Position numbers and translations under genes: made by a program | Notes under the pieces: generated by a model | What the model saw: the letters and a program-made list of their open reading frames with translations, nothing else | Databases searched by the model: none | Told to the model about the DNA's origin: nothing | DNA from: Pycnopodia helianthoides | Lineage: Eukaryota; Echinodermata; Asteroidea; Forcipulatida; Asteriidae | Reading direction: 5' to 3' | DNA: 64,000 bases | Assembly (NCBI GenBank): GCA_032158295.1 | Contig: JASTWB010000068.1 | Coordinates: forward strand, 1-64,000 | Shown: positions 44,926 through 57,000 of the stretch, in pieces | Layout of the letters: each line of letters opens with the position of its first letter | Numbering within the stretch: the first letter of the stretch is position 1

Positions 44926-45420
44926 CCATTTTGGAGCAGTGTAACTCTACCCGGTGTTTCCAACATCATACGAAGCCTAGAGCCGGAGACAGAGCCTGGG
45001 CCGAGGTTTTGAAAAGGCCACGCCTCTTTGGCTGGTAATGTATAGGCCGTGTACCAGGCACTTCATGTATGACGTCACAACCTAGCACTATGTTGGGAAC
45101 GGCGGCCAAATAAGAATATTTACCAATTGCGTTCAACAATTACTTAGTTATATATTGGCTAAGACACTCGGGCCAGAACTTGAAACAAATACCTTGATAC
45201 TTTGACCAGTGACGAAATCTTAATATGAACCACCTCGGAAATAAATCAGAACCATTTCACGTTGACTTTCCTCAAAACATTCTGAAGCAACAATTACGAA
45301 GATGTATTTTACCTGACACCATCCTTGTTAGCGAACTTTACAATATAGCGGTAGAATCAACAAGATAATTCTCCCAACGTTTTATTTGGTTGATCACTGA
45401 GTCTTTTGAAGAAAGCAACA

Positions 45421-45789
45421 ATGATTCTAATTGTCCTTCTTATCGTATCGGCGTGTGGAGCTCGTACTTTGTTCAAGGGCAGTCCAGCAGACACCGTCGC
45501 CATACTAGGACAAAATATCACATTAAATTGTACTCCCTCAAATAAAAAATATATCACCATGAACACTTACAACCTTGTATGGATCTACACCAGGGTTGAA
45601 GGATATAACTCAGTTGACCTGGTGATTAGAGGAGATAATCTAAATCGAGTCAGCATGTACACAGTCTCATCAAGCGGACGCACATGGACTCTGCATATTA
45701 CGAACAGTCAAATGAAACACAGTGGATATTACATCTGCTACGCCTACAAAGCATCCCTATTTCATTTGAAATATGGACTGGTGAAATGA
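45421..45789 (+). CDS. One-Ig-domain mini protein, copy 2 (intact)
   Basis: ATG 45421 gives MILIVLLIVSACGARTLFKG, a clean signal peptide followed by a single V-type Ig domain: Cys in ITLNC, Trp in LVWIY, WTLHI, Cys in YYICYAY. TGA follows after GLVK; 122 aa in all. It resembles Ig1 of the neighbouring receptors but lacks Ig2, membrane helix and tail. As it stands the product would be a small secreted Ig protein, perhaps a soluble relative competing for the same ligands; this is inference. A donor-like CTG|GTGAAA near the end could instead splice to an unrecognised exon. It is almost identical to the disabled copy at 3610. Confidence 0.6.
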   Translation: MILIVLLIVSACGARTLFKGSPADTVAILGQNITLNCTPSNKKYITMNTYNLVWIYTRVEGYNSVDLVIRGDNLNRVSMYTVSSSGRTWTLHITNSQMKHSGYYICYAYKASLFHLKYGLVK

Positions 45790-47820
45790 CAAGCTAACTG
45801 GTCCTGCTGGCCAGTCGCTGAAAAAGTTAAGGGCAAACCCTGGTATTTTGTATATATACATTTTTTGCAATCCGGACGATTGCTATAAACGCATGTATAT
45901 AGATTTATATTCAGATGATTTGAAGGTCACATAAACCCGGAACTAACGAAGTATATTCACCCACGAAACGTTAACAGAAATACATCTGAGAAACTATTTA
46001 TAGGCCTACTTAGAACAGTCATCACAGAATGTCCATATTTATAAAGGTTGAATCAGGAAGTGCTTGGTGATAACATAACATGAATTGTTGATTTGTTTTA
46101 GTCTGACTTATTTTGTCCACGTCAATCAATTGTTTGTTGGTACAAGATATCTGGAAGTGTCTACAGAATGTTATGTCCGTCTGATCACAGAATGGTTTAA
46201 GATTCTTAATAAAAAGGAGATGACAGAGGGACAAAGAGATGCAAGTTTTATTAATATCTCTGGAATTTAATTTCTTACTGGTTTTGGATGGCCTCTTGAG
46301 TTAAATGAACAAATGGTTTCATTGTTTATTTTTTAATTGACAGACGCATTTCTTATTCAATGTTTTCTTTACAATTAATGAACCAACCAACCGACCAATC
46401 AAATCAATATTAATATACCACGTGACACTTGACATTGCAAGTTTATTTTAGAGCTAAAGAGTTTCTCTTACCTCTTACATGGAACATCATTCCTTATTTA
46501 TCATGGCTTTCAGTGTTTATCAATTACTAATAGTTAGTTTAAGCTTTCATTTACCCGAACATTGCAGTACATATTTCAAACTTCACATAAATGACCACTA
46601 CCGTGACACGGTCAAAGTGATTTATTTTTGTAAACAAAGTTACGTGCCTAACCAATAATATAAAGTATTTGGTTGCACTAAGAGTAACGGAAGCTGAAGT
46701 AGATTCATTTTTAGTTATTGAAATACTTTGTGTATTATAGTCTTAAAATTGATGCAAAGATTAAACGCAAAACTAAATATTTTAGTACAAAATTGCTTTT
46801 ATTTGGACAGTTAGCTTTTTCACCATATGTACAACTTTCAGTTATTTAAAAAAAAAAAAACATGGATTTAAAAAAAGTAAATTTCAAAAATATTAAACTA
46901 CATTTGTATGTCAACTGATTACATTAACTAATTTTGCTTTTTGTCCAAAGCAGACTTTTTTTGAAAAGGAAAGTGCGTGATTGTCGGATTAGACCGGAAC
47001 CAACATACCACCAATCTTATCACATCTCACCGTTATACGGCTCGCACACAGTCGGGTATGATATTGCAAACATAAAACAACTTTACAATATATTTATATT
47101 AGTAATAATTATAATAATAATAATAAAACATATAAAGGTGTTACTATGAATACTTAATATAATCAAGTTTGATTATCATCATAGGCGAATGAGGAAAATA
47201 TTCAGAAGTATTATTATTATTATCACTACTTTGGGGAGGCTGGGCGGGGGAGGCTGGGATATGGGGGAGGGGCTCGGTGGCGTTGGGGATTTATAAAAAA
47301 AGAAGAACTGGGGTAGGTTCAAATACTTAGATTAATGTCGCCTAATCCCTTAATCATTTAGCTCATTTACAGTCAAATACCCCTCCCACCTACTTTGTGA
47401 AGTTTAATGTGTATTTTAGTTGTCCAGATTGTTCATTTAAAAATAATTACTTGTAATTATCGTAATTATAAGTTCATTAATAATTGTGTAATTATCAGTG
47501 CAGTAATTTGGCAAGTATTGGTTCAGTAATTGTATTATACCGCACGTACAGATCCTTGTATTTTGATTAGCAGAACACGCCTCACGCGTCATCTTTTATG
47601 TTGGCATTTATACCCCCGCGACGCTCCATAATGTATTATACTGAGCGAATCGCATTGTCGTTTCCATAAAAATTGTTCTCGCCCCCTCGTCCCAACGAGT
47701 CAAGTTCATGTTCAAGGGGATAAGGTTTGTGACTAGTTGGAGCAGTCCACGTTATTTTGAAGGGTTCTGCTCTGTGTTTATTGTGAAAGCAATTTTTTTG
47801 CAAGGATCTGTGTGTGAGTT
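45790..47820. other. AT-rich intergenic sequence, cassette 2
   Basis: Partner of 3994-5861, with an AAT microsatellite near 47110. No gene recognised. Confidence 0.5.
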
Positions 47821-48034
47821 AAAGGCACTGGACACTATTGGTAATTACTCAAAATAATTGTTAGCATAAAAACTTACTTGGTAACGACCAACGGAGAACT
47901 GTTGATTGTATAAAACATTGTGAGAAACAGCTCCCTCTGAAGTAACGTAGTTTTTGAGAAAGAGGTCATTTCTCACTCAAATAATAAAAGACTTCTAGCT
48001 GAAGCCTTTTATTATGCATCTGAAAGCACACAAA
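47821..48034. mobile_element. GGCACTGGACAC MITE, copy 2, left half
   Basis: Starts AAAGGCACTGGACACTATTGG and matches the interior of the copy at 5862-6208 up to CACACAAAGTAATG. Its right half is missing beyond the element at 48035. Confidence 0.75.
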
Positions 48035-48872
48035 GTAATGCTAGGTTCCCACTGTCGTACGATCCGTTACGAACGCCACGATTGGCCATTCGTAGCTGAT
48101 CGTGGAACTTCTCTGAAATGTCAGGTTTGGATACGAGGTGATGCGAGTCGAAACGTTCTGGTACGATTTGGTGCGTTTGGATGCGATATGGTCAAGATTG
48201 GTCAATTTCACGTGACACGATCTGTCACGATCTGGTCTCCCGTTCAGATACGATCATATCTGATCCGAAAGGATTGTCCCAGTTGAGATTCAATGTGACT
48301 AGATCACCACGATCGGGGTCCCCGATTTGGGACGATCGGATACGTGCAGATACGTTCGGATACCTTCCAATACATTCATCACGAACCTATGCGTTCTGTT
48401 GCGATAAGATACGATTGTGGTTGCGATGTATTTCACGATGAGGATCGAGTGATCACGATTTGAGCTACGATTGGACCCCGACGGATATATATACAAGCCG
48501 ACTGACCATTGTTTCTCGAACTTCTACACAGAGTGAACACTACAACCCACAACCATCTCAACAGAGCGTGGTGTTTATTGTCCAAGTTGATCCCGATCAC
48601 CTCGATTTGGAAGCACGATTAGATGTGATCAGTCGCGCTTTGTTATGATCCAATATGATATGATGCGATGATCACGATTAAAAATTTATCGTGTTGATCG
48701 TAGAAAATTTTTGAACCGTCCACAATTTTTCTACGATTAACACGATTGCCACGACTTACCTCAAGATCTGAAAAGATCTGAATAGATCTGATAAGATCAC
48801 CACGATTACTCTACGATTAAGACCACGATTTCAATCGTGGCGCGAATCGTGATAGTGGGAACCTAGCATTAC
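48035..48872. mobile_element. TIR element GTAATGCTAGGTTCCCACT, ACGATT-rich
   Basis: 838 bp bounded by GTAATGCTAGGTTCCCACTG and its inverse (...AGTGGGAACCTAGCATTAC). The interior repeats ACGATT/ACGATC and GATACG words many times in both orientations. No transposase recognised; target duplication unclear. Inserted in the MITE above, so younger than it. Confidence 0.8.
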
Positions 48873-51060
48873 CACTCAACGGGCACGATGCGAATCTTGA
48901 CCGCCAAGACGGGCTTGAAGCGAATCAAGCGAATTGCCATGAATCGAATTTCATGTTTGAAGTCATGCTTTAATAGTGGGTGATGGTGAAATGTTTACAT
49001 CACATTGGGTTCAGACTACCAGTTGTGAGGAAAACGTTGAAGAACTTTGGCCTTCAAGTTACATCCGATCTGGCTTAGAGGGATGCATCCGCAGAATGGT
49101 CGTATCCGGTTTTGGAAAAACAAAACCAAACAAACAAACAAGGGCTATGTTGACGCATGCGTCTCTAGATGACACTAAACAAATTGTCATTCAATTCTCG
49201 TGTCTTTTGTGTGTTCTTATTATATTTATTAATTGTGTGTCCCCTAAATCGTAATCCTTTACTCAGACTTATATCGTGTGTCTTCATTAACTTTGTCTTT
49301 TGTGTGTCTTCTAGAGACATTATTCTTTGCACACATTGTTTCAACATTAATTCAACAACACTCTTAAACAGTGACCATTGGGGTCATAGCAAGTGAGTTG
49401 GAGTGTAAGAGGCTGTGGAATTGATGACATTCCCGAAACACTAATCAACAACCAAAAAGGGCAAGACAAGTTTCTGCAGTCAAACTTCGAGTATTCAGAG
49501 TAAATTTTTGGGCACTTTATAATGTGCAGATTTAACTTATGTTTGTATCTTTTGATTTAATAATCTATGTCGCTAAGGTTGTTATACTTTCGGTTTGGGT
49601 CTGGAAAGAAACGGGGACAAATCTCTGTCAGCGATTTGGCTTTGCTCTCAACAGATTGTTAACAGACTGCTGCTTCCAGAAATTCCAGCCTTCTGGAGAG
49701 ACAAGTTAATGGATTAAGGGTACGGGGTGGATGGGACAATGGTAATTGTTTATAATGTGTGTTACAGACCACGTCTGACCTGGGTCACGAAGTCTGACAA
49801 CCGATTTGAATATTTGGACATTGATATCTTCAATTCTTGTTTAATACTTCCTGTTGTATATAAATAAAGTGTCCAAGTAATTTAAGCGTTTTTCCTTAGG
49901 CCGTACAATCTGTCTATTGTTTTAAGTGGATTTATCTTGAAATTGTTACTCGGTTACGACTGTTCTGTTCTTGATAAAATCAATCTGTGTGATTTAAAAC
50001 AAACAAAGTATCATCACTGTTGTCAATTCAACTTTTGATGCACAAAGTATCGGACAACATCATACGACATTTTACTTGGATCATTATCTGCTCCTGAAGC
50101 CCAAGAGCGCCAGTTTATTGACACGATAGAAAGACATGCATTCTTAGATTACGAAAGAGAAAACAAAATCCAGCATCAATCTAAACATTGTACTAAAAGG
50201 AGACGCTTTACATGGTAAAAACCTCAAAGGCCGATTCAGAGATTGAATTTGAAATTTCATCTGATTATGAGGTATATACTAATTCCTCTCCCACACAGAA
50301 GATTTTCACCATAAACGCTACTAAAAGCAAAACAATTGAATATAAGTGCCGCCTTTTTCCAAATTCCACAATTAAATAAGCCAGGTAGAAATGTGTAAAT
50401 TATCTCCGTTGATGAATTCGATTTTCGTTGTATTGAATTAAACGTATACTTAGTGAACTCAAATAGATTTGTGAAGATTGTTATTTTGTTGTTCTTTGAA
50501 AACTAGAATAGAGAAAGAATTTGCTTGTCCAAATAAAAACTGTAATTACATTTCAATTCGAAAATTGAATTCTCCATCCTCCACTGTGTTGGAAGGAGAC
50601 CACTACAATACCAATACAAACTAAACTAAAGATGGTTTACAATGTCAAGACAGAGTTTACGATATAAATGAGTATGAGTCTAAAGATAGGGTTTGGTTGC
50701 AATACGTCACGCCAAGTGCAATACGTCTGCTGCAAAGTTGACGGTTTGTCTTTAAAGGGACATACCGGCTTAATGTGTATCTAAATTAGTGATGTGAAAT
50801 CACAGACAATAATTTTTAGATGGTTGTTGTAAAAAAAAAAAAAATCATCAAAATATCACATAATTAACAAAAAATGTGAAAAAAAAAAAAAAATGGACAA
50901 AATGTGACACTGTTGTAAGCATACTGGTGGTCTGTTTATGTATTAATTATAACAATGGCGAGGCATGAGGATCCAGTCTTCATATCAATCAAGCAGTAAT
51001 TCACGTGTAATTAAAAAACTGACATAAACACAGTCCGATCCACATCAACTTGTATGATGT
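48873..51060. other. Intergenic region unique to cassette 2
   Basis: No confident gene. A 59-codon frame open from 50039 to a TAA at 50216 reads as a charged helix (QERQFIDTIERHAFLDYERE) but is unrecognised. A-rich runs near 50830-50895. Confidence 0.35.
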
Positions 51061-51289
51061 GGACATCGTGCAGCTATTCGTCGTCGTCCCGCCGCGTTGT
51101 GTAGCGCAGGCATCACGCAACGTGACAATAGTTAGGGGGTAATAGCTAGGGCTACAGACGAATGGTCTGGATCCCTACCCCTCCACAAGCTCCGAGTTCG
51201 TGCCCCCGTGGTTTGACTCTCTGGCCCCACGAGACACCGGCTGTACAGTACATGCCCCCAAGGTTTACCCGCCGCAGTGCAGTTAATTA

Positions 51290-51543
51290 CGAGAAGTCCC
51301 CCCGATCCACAAAGCTTAAGTAGTAGTCCAGGCCGATTTTCTACCTCCCGCCCAGGTAGTAGTTAATAAGCAGAAACAGTTCTCTAAAGAACAACATCTA
51401 CACAGCAAAGTAGACAATTATACACATGGTGTTACCGCAAACCAAATTTACAACAATTTTGAAGCTATTTCGTCTTGTGCAACTGTTATTACTGGGTATC
51501 AAGACAGATATCTAGTAGCCTCTGTCTCTGGCTGGTCTTTGAC
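51290..51543 (+). repeat. Dispersed repeat R1, + copy in cassette 2
   Basis: Carries CTACCTCCCGCCCAGGTAGTA and the CAATTATACACATGGTGTTAC block shared with 11220-11350. Inverse copy at 55885-56085. Confidence 0.7.
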
Positions 51544-51782
51544 CAAGCGCGGATCCAGGGGGGGGGGGGGTGCAGGGGGCCCGTGCCCCCCAGGTAAAAA
51601 CAATAAATAAAACATAAAAAAATCCGCCCCTCTTTTTTGTTTACACTAAAACCCTTTTTACACTTAAAAGCGTGTGTGGTATCTTTTCCCCCAGCGGCAG
51701 GATTGATTTCTTTTTCATCATAAGCCTATCAAATTTGTTTGTTTCTGCCAAAAATGAGTCTTTCATGATATGTCACTTGTAA

Positions 51783-51988
51783 TTGCTTAGATTTGTACGA
51801 TAACATAACCCTTAAGTTGGAGTACTTGTTCTGCAAGGGTTACTCTCTGTGAGGACGATGTCCCTTTAATTTCATGAACAATTACTTGTTCATCTTTGCC
51901 CTCTTTGTTATCTTCCTCTTCTGCCCACTCAGTTGCTTCCTTACGCAGTTTTAAAAAGGACATACTGGGGGAATCCCTTAACTGTTTC
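51783..51988 (-). pseudogene. Possible gag-like coding fragment
   Basis: The minus strand reads KKQLRDSPSMSFLKLRKEAT, EWAEEEDNKEG and, further on, EQVLQLKG before a stop. The L.D.P.MSF..LR.EA..WAEEE pattern resembles a segment in gag-like proteins of invertebrate retroelements. It is cut by the transposon at 51994. Weak identification. Confidence 0.35.
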
Positions 51989-51993
51989 TTAAA

Positions 51994-52701
51994 CCCTGCG
52001 CCGCCAATACAGTGTCGTCAGAAGACATTTTTTTTATATTTTTTTTTATAATAAAACCCAATTTTTTTTTCGAATGCAAACAAAAAACTAGTGAAAGTCT
52101 GAGATTTGTTTTCCACCATTTGATGGAAATCTTTAGTAAGGCATCAAAGAAGTGTCCACACTTGATCCCTTCTAAAGATAAGCTACTTTGTGACCAATTT
52201 TCTGAGGGTGTATGTGATAATATGTTACGTAAACATCTTAACCCTGCGCTTCCAATAACCGACCCAAACTTACACCGTGGTCGCACCAGTGTCGCTAGGA
52301 GAAGCAGGTGTGTTTATGTAATGTACACTCCAACCCTGTATACAATCCTTTATTCAAGAGTCTAAATACATAAAAGGGGGTCATCTTGACTTTCTCCCAA
52401 CAGGAGTCCCCCACCCCTACCCCACCCCACCTCTACCCCTCAGTGGCTGGTGGCTCAGGCACAAAGAAATGTGGTTAACAGTATAAACTAATGGGGCGAT
52501 GACTAAGGCTGCCCTTTTTTCAAAGCTGGTGTCGCAAGTGCGTTCACCCAGGATAAAATATGACTAAACCATGTTTTTGGCATGGTTTGAAAGGGGCATA
52601 ACTGGAGTTTCACAGTATTTGCCACAAAATTGTGGGTTTTATTTAATAAAAAAAAGCGAAAAACGAGTGTCTTCTGACGACACTGTATTGGCGGCGCAGG
52701 G
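51994..52701. mobile_element. TTAA-targeting element with 34-bp perfect TIRs
   Basis: TIR CCCTGCGCCGCCAATACAGT... is repeated inverted at the right end through TGTCTTCTGACGACACTG. TTAAA flanks both sides (51989-51993, 52702-52706). The right flank equals 13305 onward in cassette 1, where a single TTAAA is present. TTAA target and CCC ends fit piggyBac-like MITEs. The frame at 52012-52365 shows no transposase motif. Confidence 0.82.
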
Positions 52702-53667
52702 TTAAAGTAAATTTGTAGACAGCTCGAAAGAGGAAAACATACAATTTTGTATAATTATTACCGAAAACATGATATTTTGTATCGATAAGAGGGATGGGAG
52801 AACATGTTATCGAATAATCGCCGTGGTATAACTGTGCATACTCTCATTGTTGTCTGCAGTAGAGAACTGATTGATACTAAGCCAGCTTATTGCATCGCCT
52901 GAAGCAAACAAGTTTGGTAGCTTTTCTTGCATCCGAGTTGACCTAAATATTGAATAAAATTTCAGCAAGCTATCTGTTCGTGCATTTCTTTTTTGGTTGT
53001 TACTTTTAATTTGCACGTATTAGAATTTACAAACCTGGATCTGGCACAAGCCAAAGTCAATTATCGTCTGATAATTATCGTCTGTATAATTATATACACA
53101 GTACAACAAAGAAGCAGAAGTAACAACAAGTAATCAGTTAAAACAAAAGCAAATTACAATGTAGCTAATGAGGATCACCAAGAGATACTGCAACAGAAAT
53201 GGAACACATGATAAAAACAGGGCTGCTGCGAACTGCTCACCAACCCAAATGACCTTTTTAAACATTCAAGGCACGTAAATGGCCTGATGTTATTACAATT
53301 GTAATAAGTGTACAAATATCCGGTATATTCTGTCTTTTATCGCTCGAAAAATTATTATTCATGTTAAATAAAAAACAATAATTCCTGTTCGAAGAAACTG
53401 TAAATAGTTCTTCTACACGGATCGAAAAATACCCACATGATGATCTCACATAGTGTCTGGTTAATACGTACTTTCTATACGGAAGATGTTAAATATTTAA
53501 GGCTTCTTATATTTCAAAACTATATATATTTTTTTTTAAGTTTAATTTAATACTCTTCTTAACAATAGTTCTGTTCAATCAACATGAGAACATTTCATCA
53601 CTTGAGTTTATCCTGTTTCAGTGCAGGAATAGAAAAACCACCTACAATGGTCAAGGATTATAAACAC

Positions 53668-53673
53668 TTTATT
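53668..53673 (-). promoter_or_regulatory. Candidate poly(A) signal of FReD gene 2
   Basis: AATAAA on the minus strand, about 150 bases after the stop codon, conserved with FReD gene 1. Confidence 0.5.
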
Positions 53674-53822
53674 ACAAAAACGGCGATCAAAATAATCTAT
53701 GGTGGGTTCGAGGCTATTTTCCCGACTTATAAATAAATTCAAGTGGAAGGTAATTATCTCGAGGATTGGTACTGGTATGACTTTACTTAATGAGCGGCAA
53801 CATAGTGAGTGGTATGGTGTTA

Positions 53823-54079
53823 TTATTGTGGAGTGGGTCGTATTTTCATCTCGGTGGTTTTGAGTGAGTAAAATTCCCTCTTCCAGTGATACCAATAAAC
53901 TCCCTGCCAATATTCAGTCGTGGTCCCATTGAAATACAACCCGTTAAGATTAGACCAGCTGCAGCTCCTGTACCACCAGGCCCCGTGGCCGTACTGGGCA
54001 CAGTTCCCGCCGCCCCGTGCATCGTTGTCTCTGTCTTTAGTAGTGAACTGATCGTTATTGTCGTAGCTCAGCGAGTCAC
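53823..54079 (-). CDS. FReD gene 2, exon 4
   Basis: 257 bp, one codon longer than in gene 1 (extra Gly before NCAQ). Acceptor TTGCAG; ends ...PTPQ and TAA. Confidence 0.9.
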
Positions 54080-57000
54080 CTGCAACAAAGAAAGATACTT
54101 TAATTTTAAAGGACGCGCAAGAAAAACAAAACCTTTTTAATTTGTGATTTTATTATTATTATTATTTTTTATGAAGAAAATTGTAGTTTTGAAATACTAT
54201 TCTTAGTTTAATTTTCAACGGTAACAAAATACTTTCGAAACAACTTGGAAACAAATGGATTTAATGAATTGTCTTATGACTTCTTTGAGTATGAAACTTA
54301 TTTTTTCTCTTGTTAAAGGTAGGGTAGATAGATAATAATAATAATAATATTCGGTTTTTATATAGCGCTTTATACACCATGTCTCAAAGCGCTTCCAACA
54401 TTATTACCCTTATCACTGGGCCATTTCATTCCTTAAACCATCTCAGCTCCCTGTAGCCTTGTCCAAGGCTCTTTACGCAAGCACCCCGCTTTGAAGACTA
54501 GCACGGTACTAGAAACTGCAGTACAATGTACATTTTACATACTGTACTTGGTGTATGTACAATGTACATGTACATTATGCCGTGGGGTCGAAGCATGGTT
54601 TTCGAGGTTTTTCAAAACCTCGTACCAAAAACGAAGCCGAAACAGAGCCTTGTTCCCACTGTAAAAAGGTCAGATTGTCGGCGGAGTTACTTTATGCTAA
54701 TATTCCCGAAGGTGTATGCTCATTGGTTAATGTTTAGTGGCATGGCGAATACTACATAAACAATCTCACGTGCATGGCATGCATGGAGTCATGCAATGAA
54801 TGTTCTTGAAATATTATGAAAGGAACAGAAATGTCCAGCGATCTACAAACGTCGCTGAAACGTGTCGTTGGCACTACAACTGTGAGTGTGGATGGTGCAT
54901 TATTTACTATCGACTGTTGACGAGAATGTCAACATGGTTAAATTACCGACAGTGATCAAGATGATATTACTTCTGCTATAACTTTAACTCTAAAAAGGGT
55001 ATTGGTAAGCCCTGGATAAGTTGTTCAATGTTCTTTTCAACTATTATATGGGAAAAGGGCCATGGTGATCGTACGGGCCCAACTGAGCATGCCATGCAGC
55101 TGAGTAACTCACTCAGTCACTGTATGTTGTGATGTTGATCCCATGGAGCTCCACGGTTTAACTTACGGAAGAAAATTAGTGAAAAACCGCCGATTTTCCA
55201 AATCCTGTGGGCAGGTTAACGAACACGTCATGTCCTAAAAGAAAACAATGAAGTGCTTTCCGCTGTTCTGGGTTGAAATTATCAATTTCTAGCTTGTCTG
55301 CAGCAGAATTTAAACTTCCATTTAATGTTTCTTGAGAGTATTCGCAAGTGGAGGACGCCATCTTTTTCTCGTTGTTGATAAACACACATCATTGCGTCAT
55401 AACGAGAGTTTATGATTGGACGATTATCCGTCAGTACAAGAAATGAATATTCAATACCCGATTCCAGCATACGTAATTTGCGCCCGAATCCGGGCGCAAT
55501 TTTACAGTGGGAACAAGGCTCTGTTTCGGCTTCGTTTTTGGCACGAGGTTTTGAAACCTCGAAAACCATGCTTCGACCCCACGGCATACTGTACATGTAC
55601 ATTGTACATACACCAAGTACAGTATGTAAAATGTACATTGTACTGCAGTTTCTAGTACCGTGCTAGTATTCAAAGCGGGGTGCTTGCGTAAAAAGCCTTG
55701 GACAAGGCTAAGCTCCCTGGGGAGTATACAGCCTGTGCTGCCAAATACTAAGCTAAATCAATCACAAGAACCATCTCTGCCCTCACAGGTACCCATTTAC
55801 CCCTGGGTGGAGAGAATCAAATATAGTAAAGTGTCCAGCTGAAACGTTCACATTCTTACTAAAAAATATATACTTTGCTGTGTAGATTTTGTTCTTTAGA
55901 GAACTTGTCTTGCTATTTGTTTTACTACCGCGGAGTAGATTTTCGGAATTCGGGAGACTTCTCAGTTCTGAAAAGAACTGTCCTGCTTATTAACTACTGC
56001 TACCTGGGCGGGAGGTAGGAAATCGGCATGGACTACTACTTTAGCTTTGTGGATCGTGGGGACTTCTAGTAATTAACTGCACTGCTGTGGAGTGAGTTCT
56101 TGTTGGTCTCAACGTTTCGACTAGCTTGCTCTAGTCATGCTGATGACTGGAGCAAGCTAGTCACGGCGGTTAAGTAATCCGTTCGAACGAATTAGGTTTA
56201 GTTGCGCTGCATGCCTTAAAACGATCCACTCACAACAACACTTTGCTTCAAGATTGCGGATGGCTGCATTTATTACCTGCGGTTCCTGAGTAACTTCCCA
56301 CCGTCAGCCTGTAGTTGTCACTCACATCAGTGATGTTAAACGAGTCATAGGCGGCATACCTGGATTCGCTCTCAAAGTCTGACAGCTCGACTCTGAGTTC
56401 GTAGTCGCCCTGAGCGGTCAGACGGTGCAAGTTGTCGTTCCCGAGCCAAAACTCTCCCTCTAGATTCCCAAAGCCTCGGCTGTAGCTGGCAAAGTCCAAA
56501 TAGAAATCGACACTGCCGTCCTGGCGCCGCTGGAATACCTGTCAAGAAACACGTAAACTTGATTGGCTTTGTCTTCACATTAACTCTTCATACTGTCACA
56601 AAAGTGAGCGCTCATTTCACCTCTACTATGATCAATTAATTTGGAAAGCCCAATCGTGCCACTGAAGTAGGCATACATTGCGGGAACCGATTCCCGCATA
56701 TATATTTTATGCGGAACGAAAGATTCGTTATTACGAATTACTAATCCGTTATAACGAATTCGTTATAACGGATTAAGAATTCGTAATAACGAATCTTTTA
56801 ATTCGTTATAACGGATTACTAATTCGTAATAACGAATCTTTCATTCGTTTTTACAAACTATGATCTCGTTATTACGAATTATTAATCCAATAAAACGAAT
56901 TAGTAATACGTTAAAACGAATTAACAATCCGTTAAAACGAATTAGTAATCCGTTAAAACGATCTAGTAATCCGTTAAAACGAGTTAATCCTTCGTTATAA

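Larger units (their letters stand above)
42965..48010 (+). repeat. Segmental duplication, left part of cassette 2
   Basis: Partner of about 1150-6060 with the same order of tail, MITE, minisatellite and mini Ig gene. The 3' part is interrupted by the element at 48035. Confidence 0.85.
54338..55845 (+). mobile_element. Short dispersed repeat (TATAGCGCTTT family), split by a transposon
   Basis: 54338-54453 and 55711-55845 together match 14943-15185. The element at 54454-55710 sits between them with duplicated AGCTCCCTG. Confidence 0.65.

Noticed and set aside
48014..48441. ORFs in the GTAATGCTAGG element
   Set aside because: Arise from repeated ACGAT words and show no protein features.
52012..52365. 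ORF in the TTAA element as a piggyBac transposase
   Set aside because: Too short and lacking any recognisable DDD-transposase segment.
55282..55638. ORFs in both TIRs of the element at 54454
   Set aside because: They translate the inverted repeats themselves, giving mirror ORFs at both ends.
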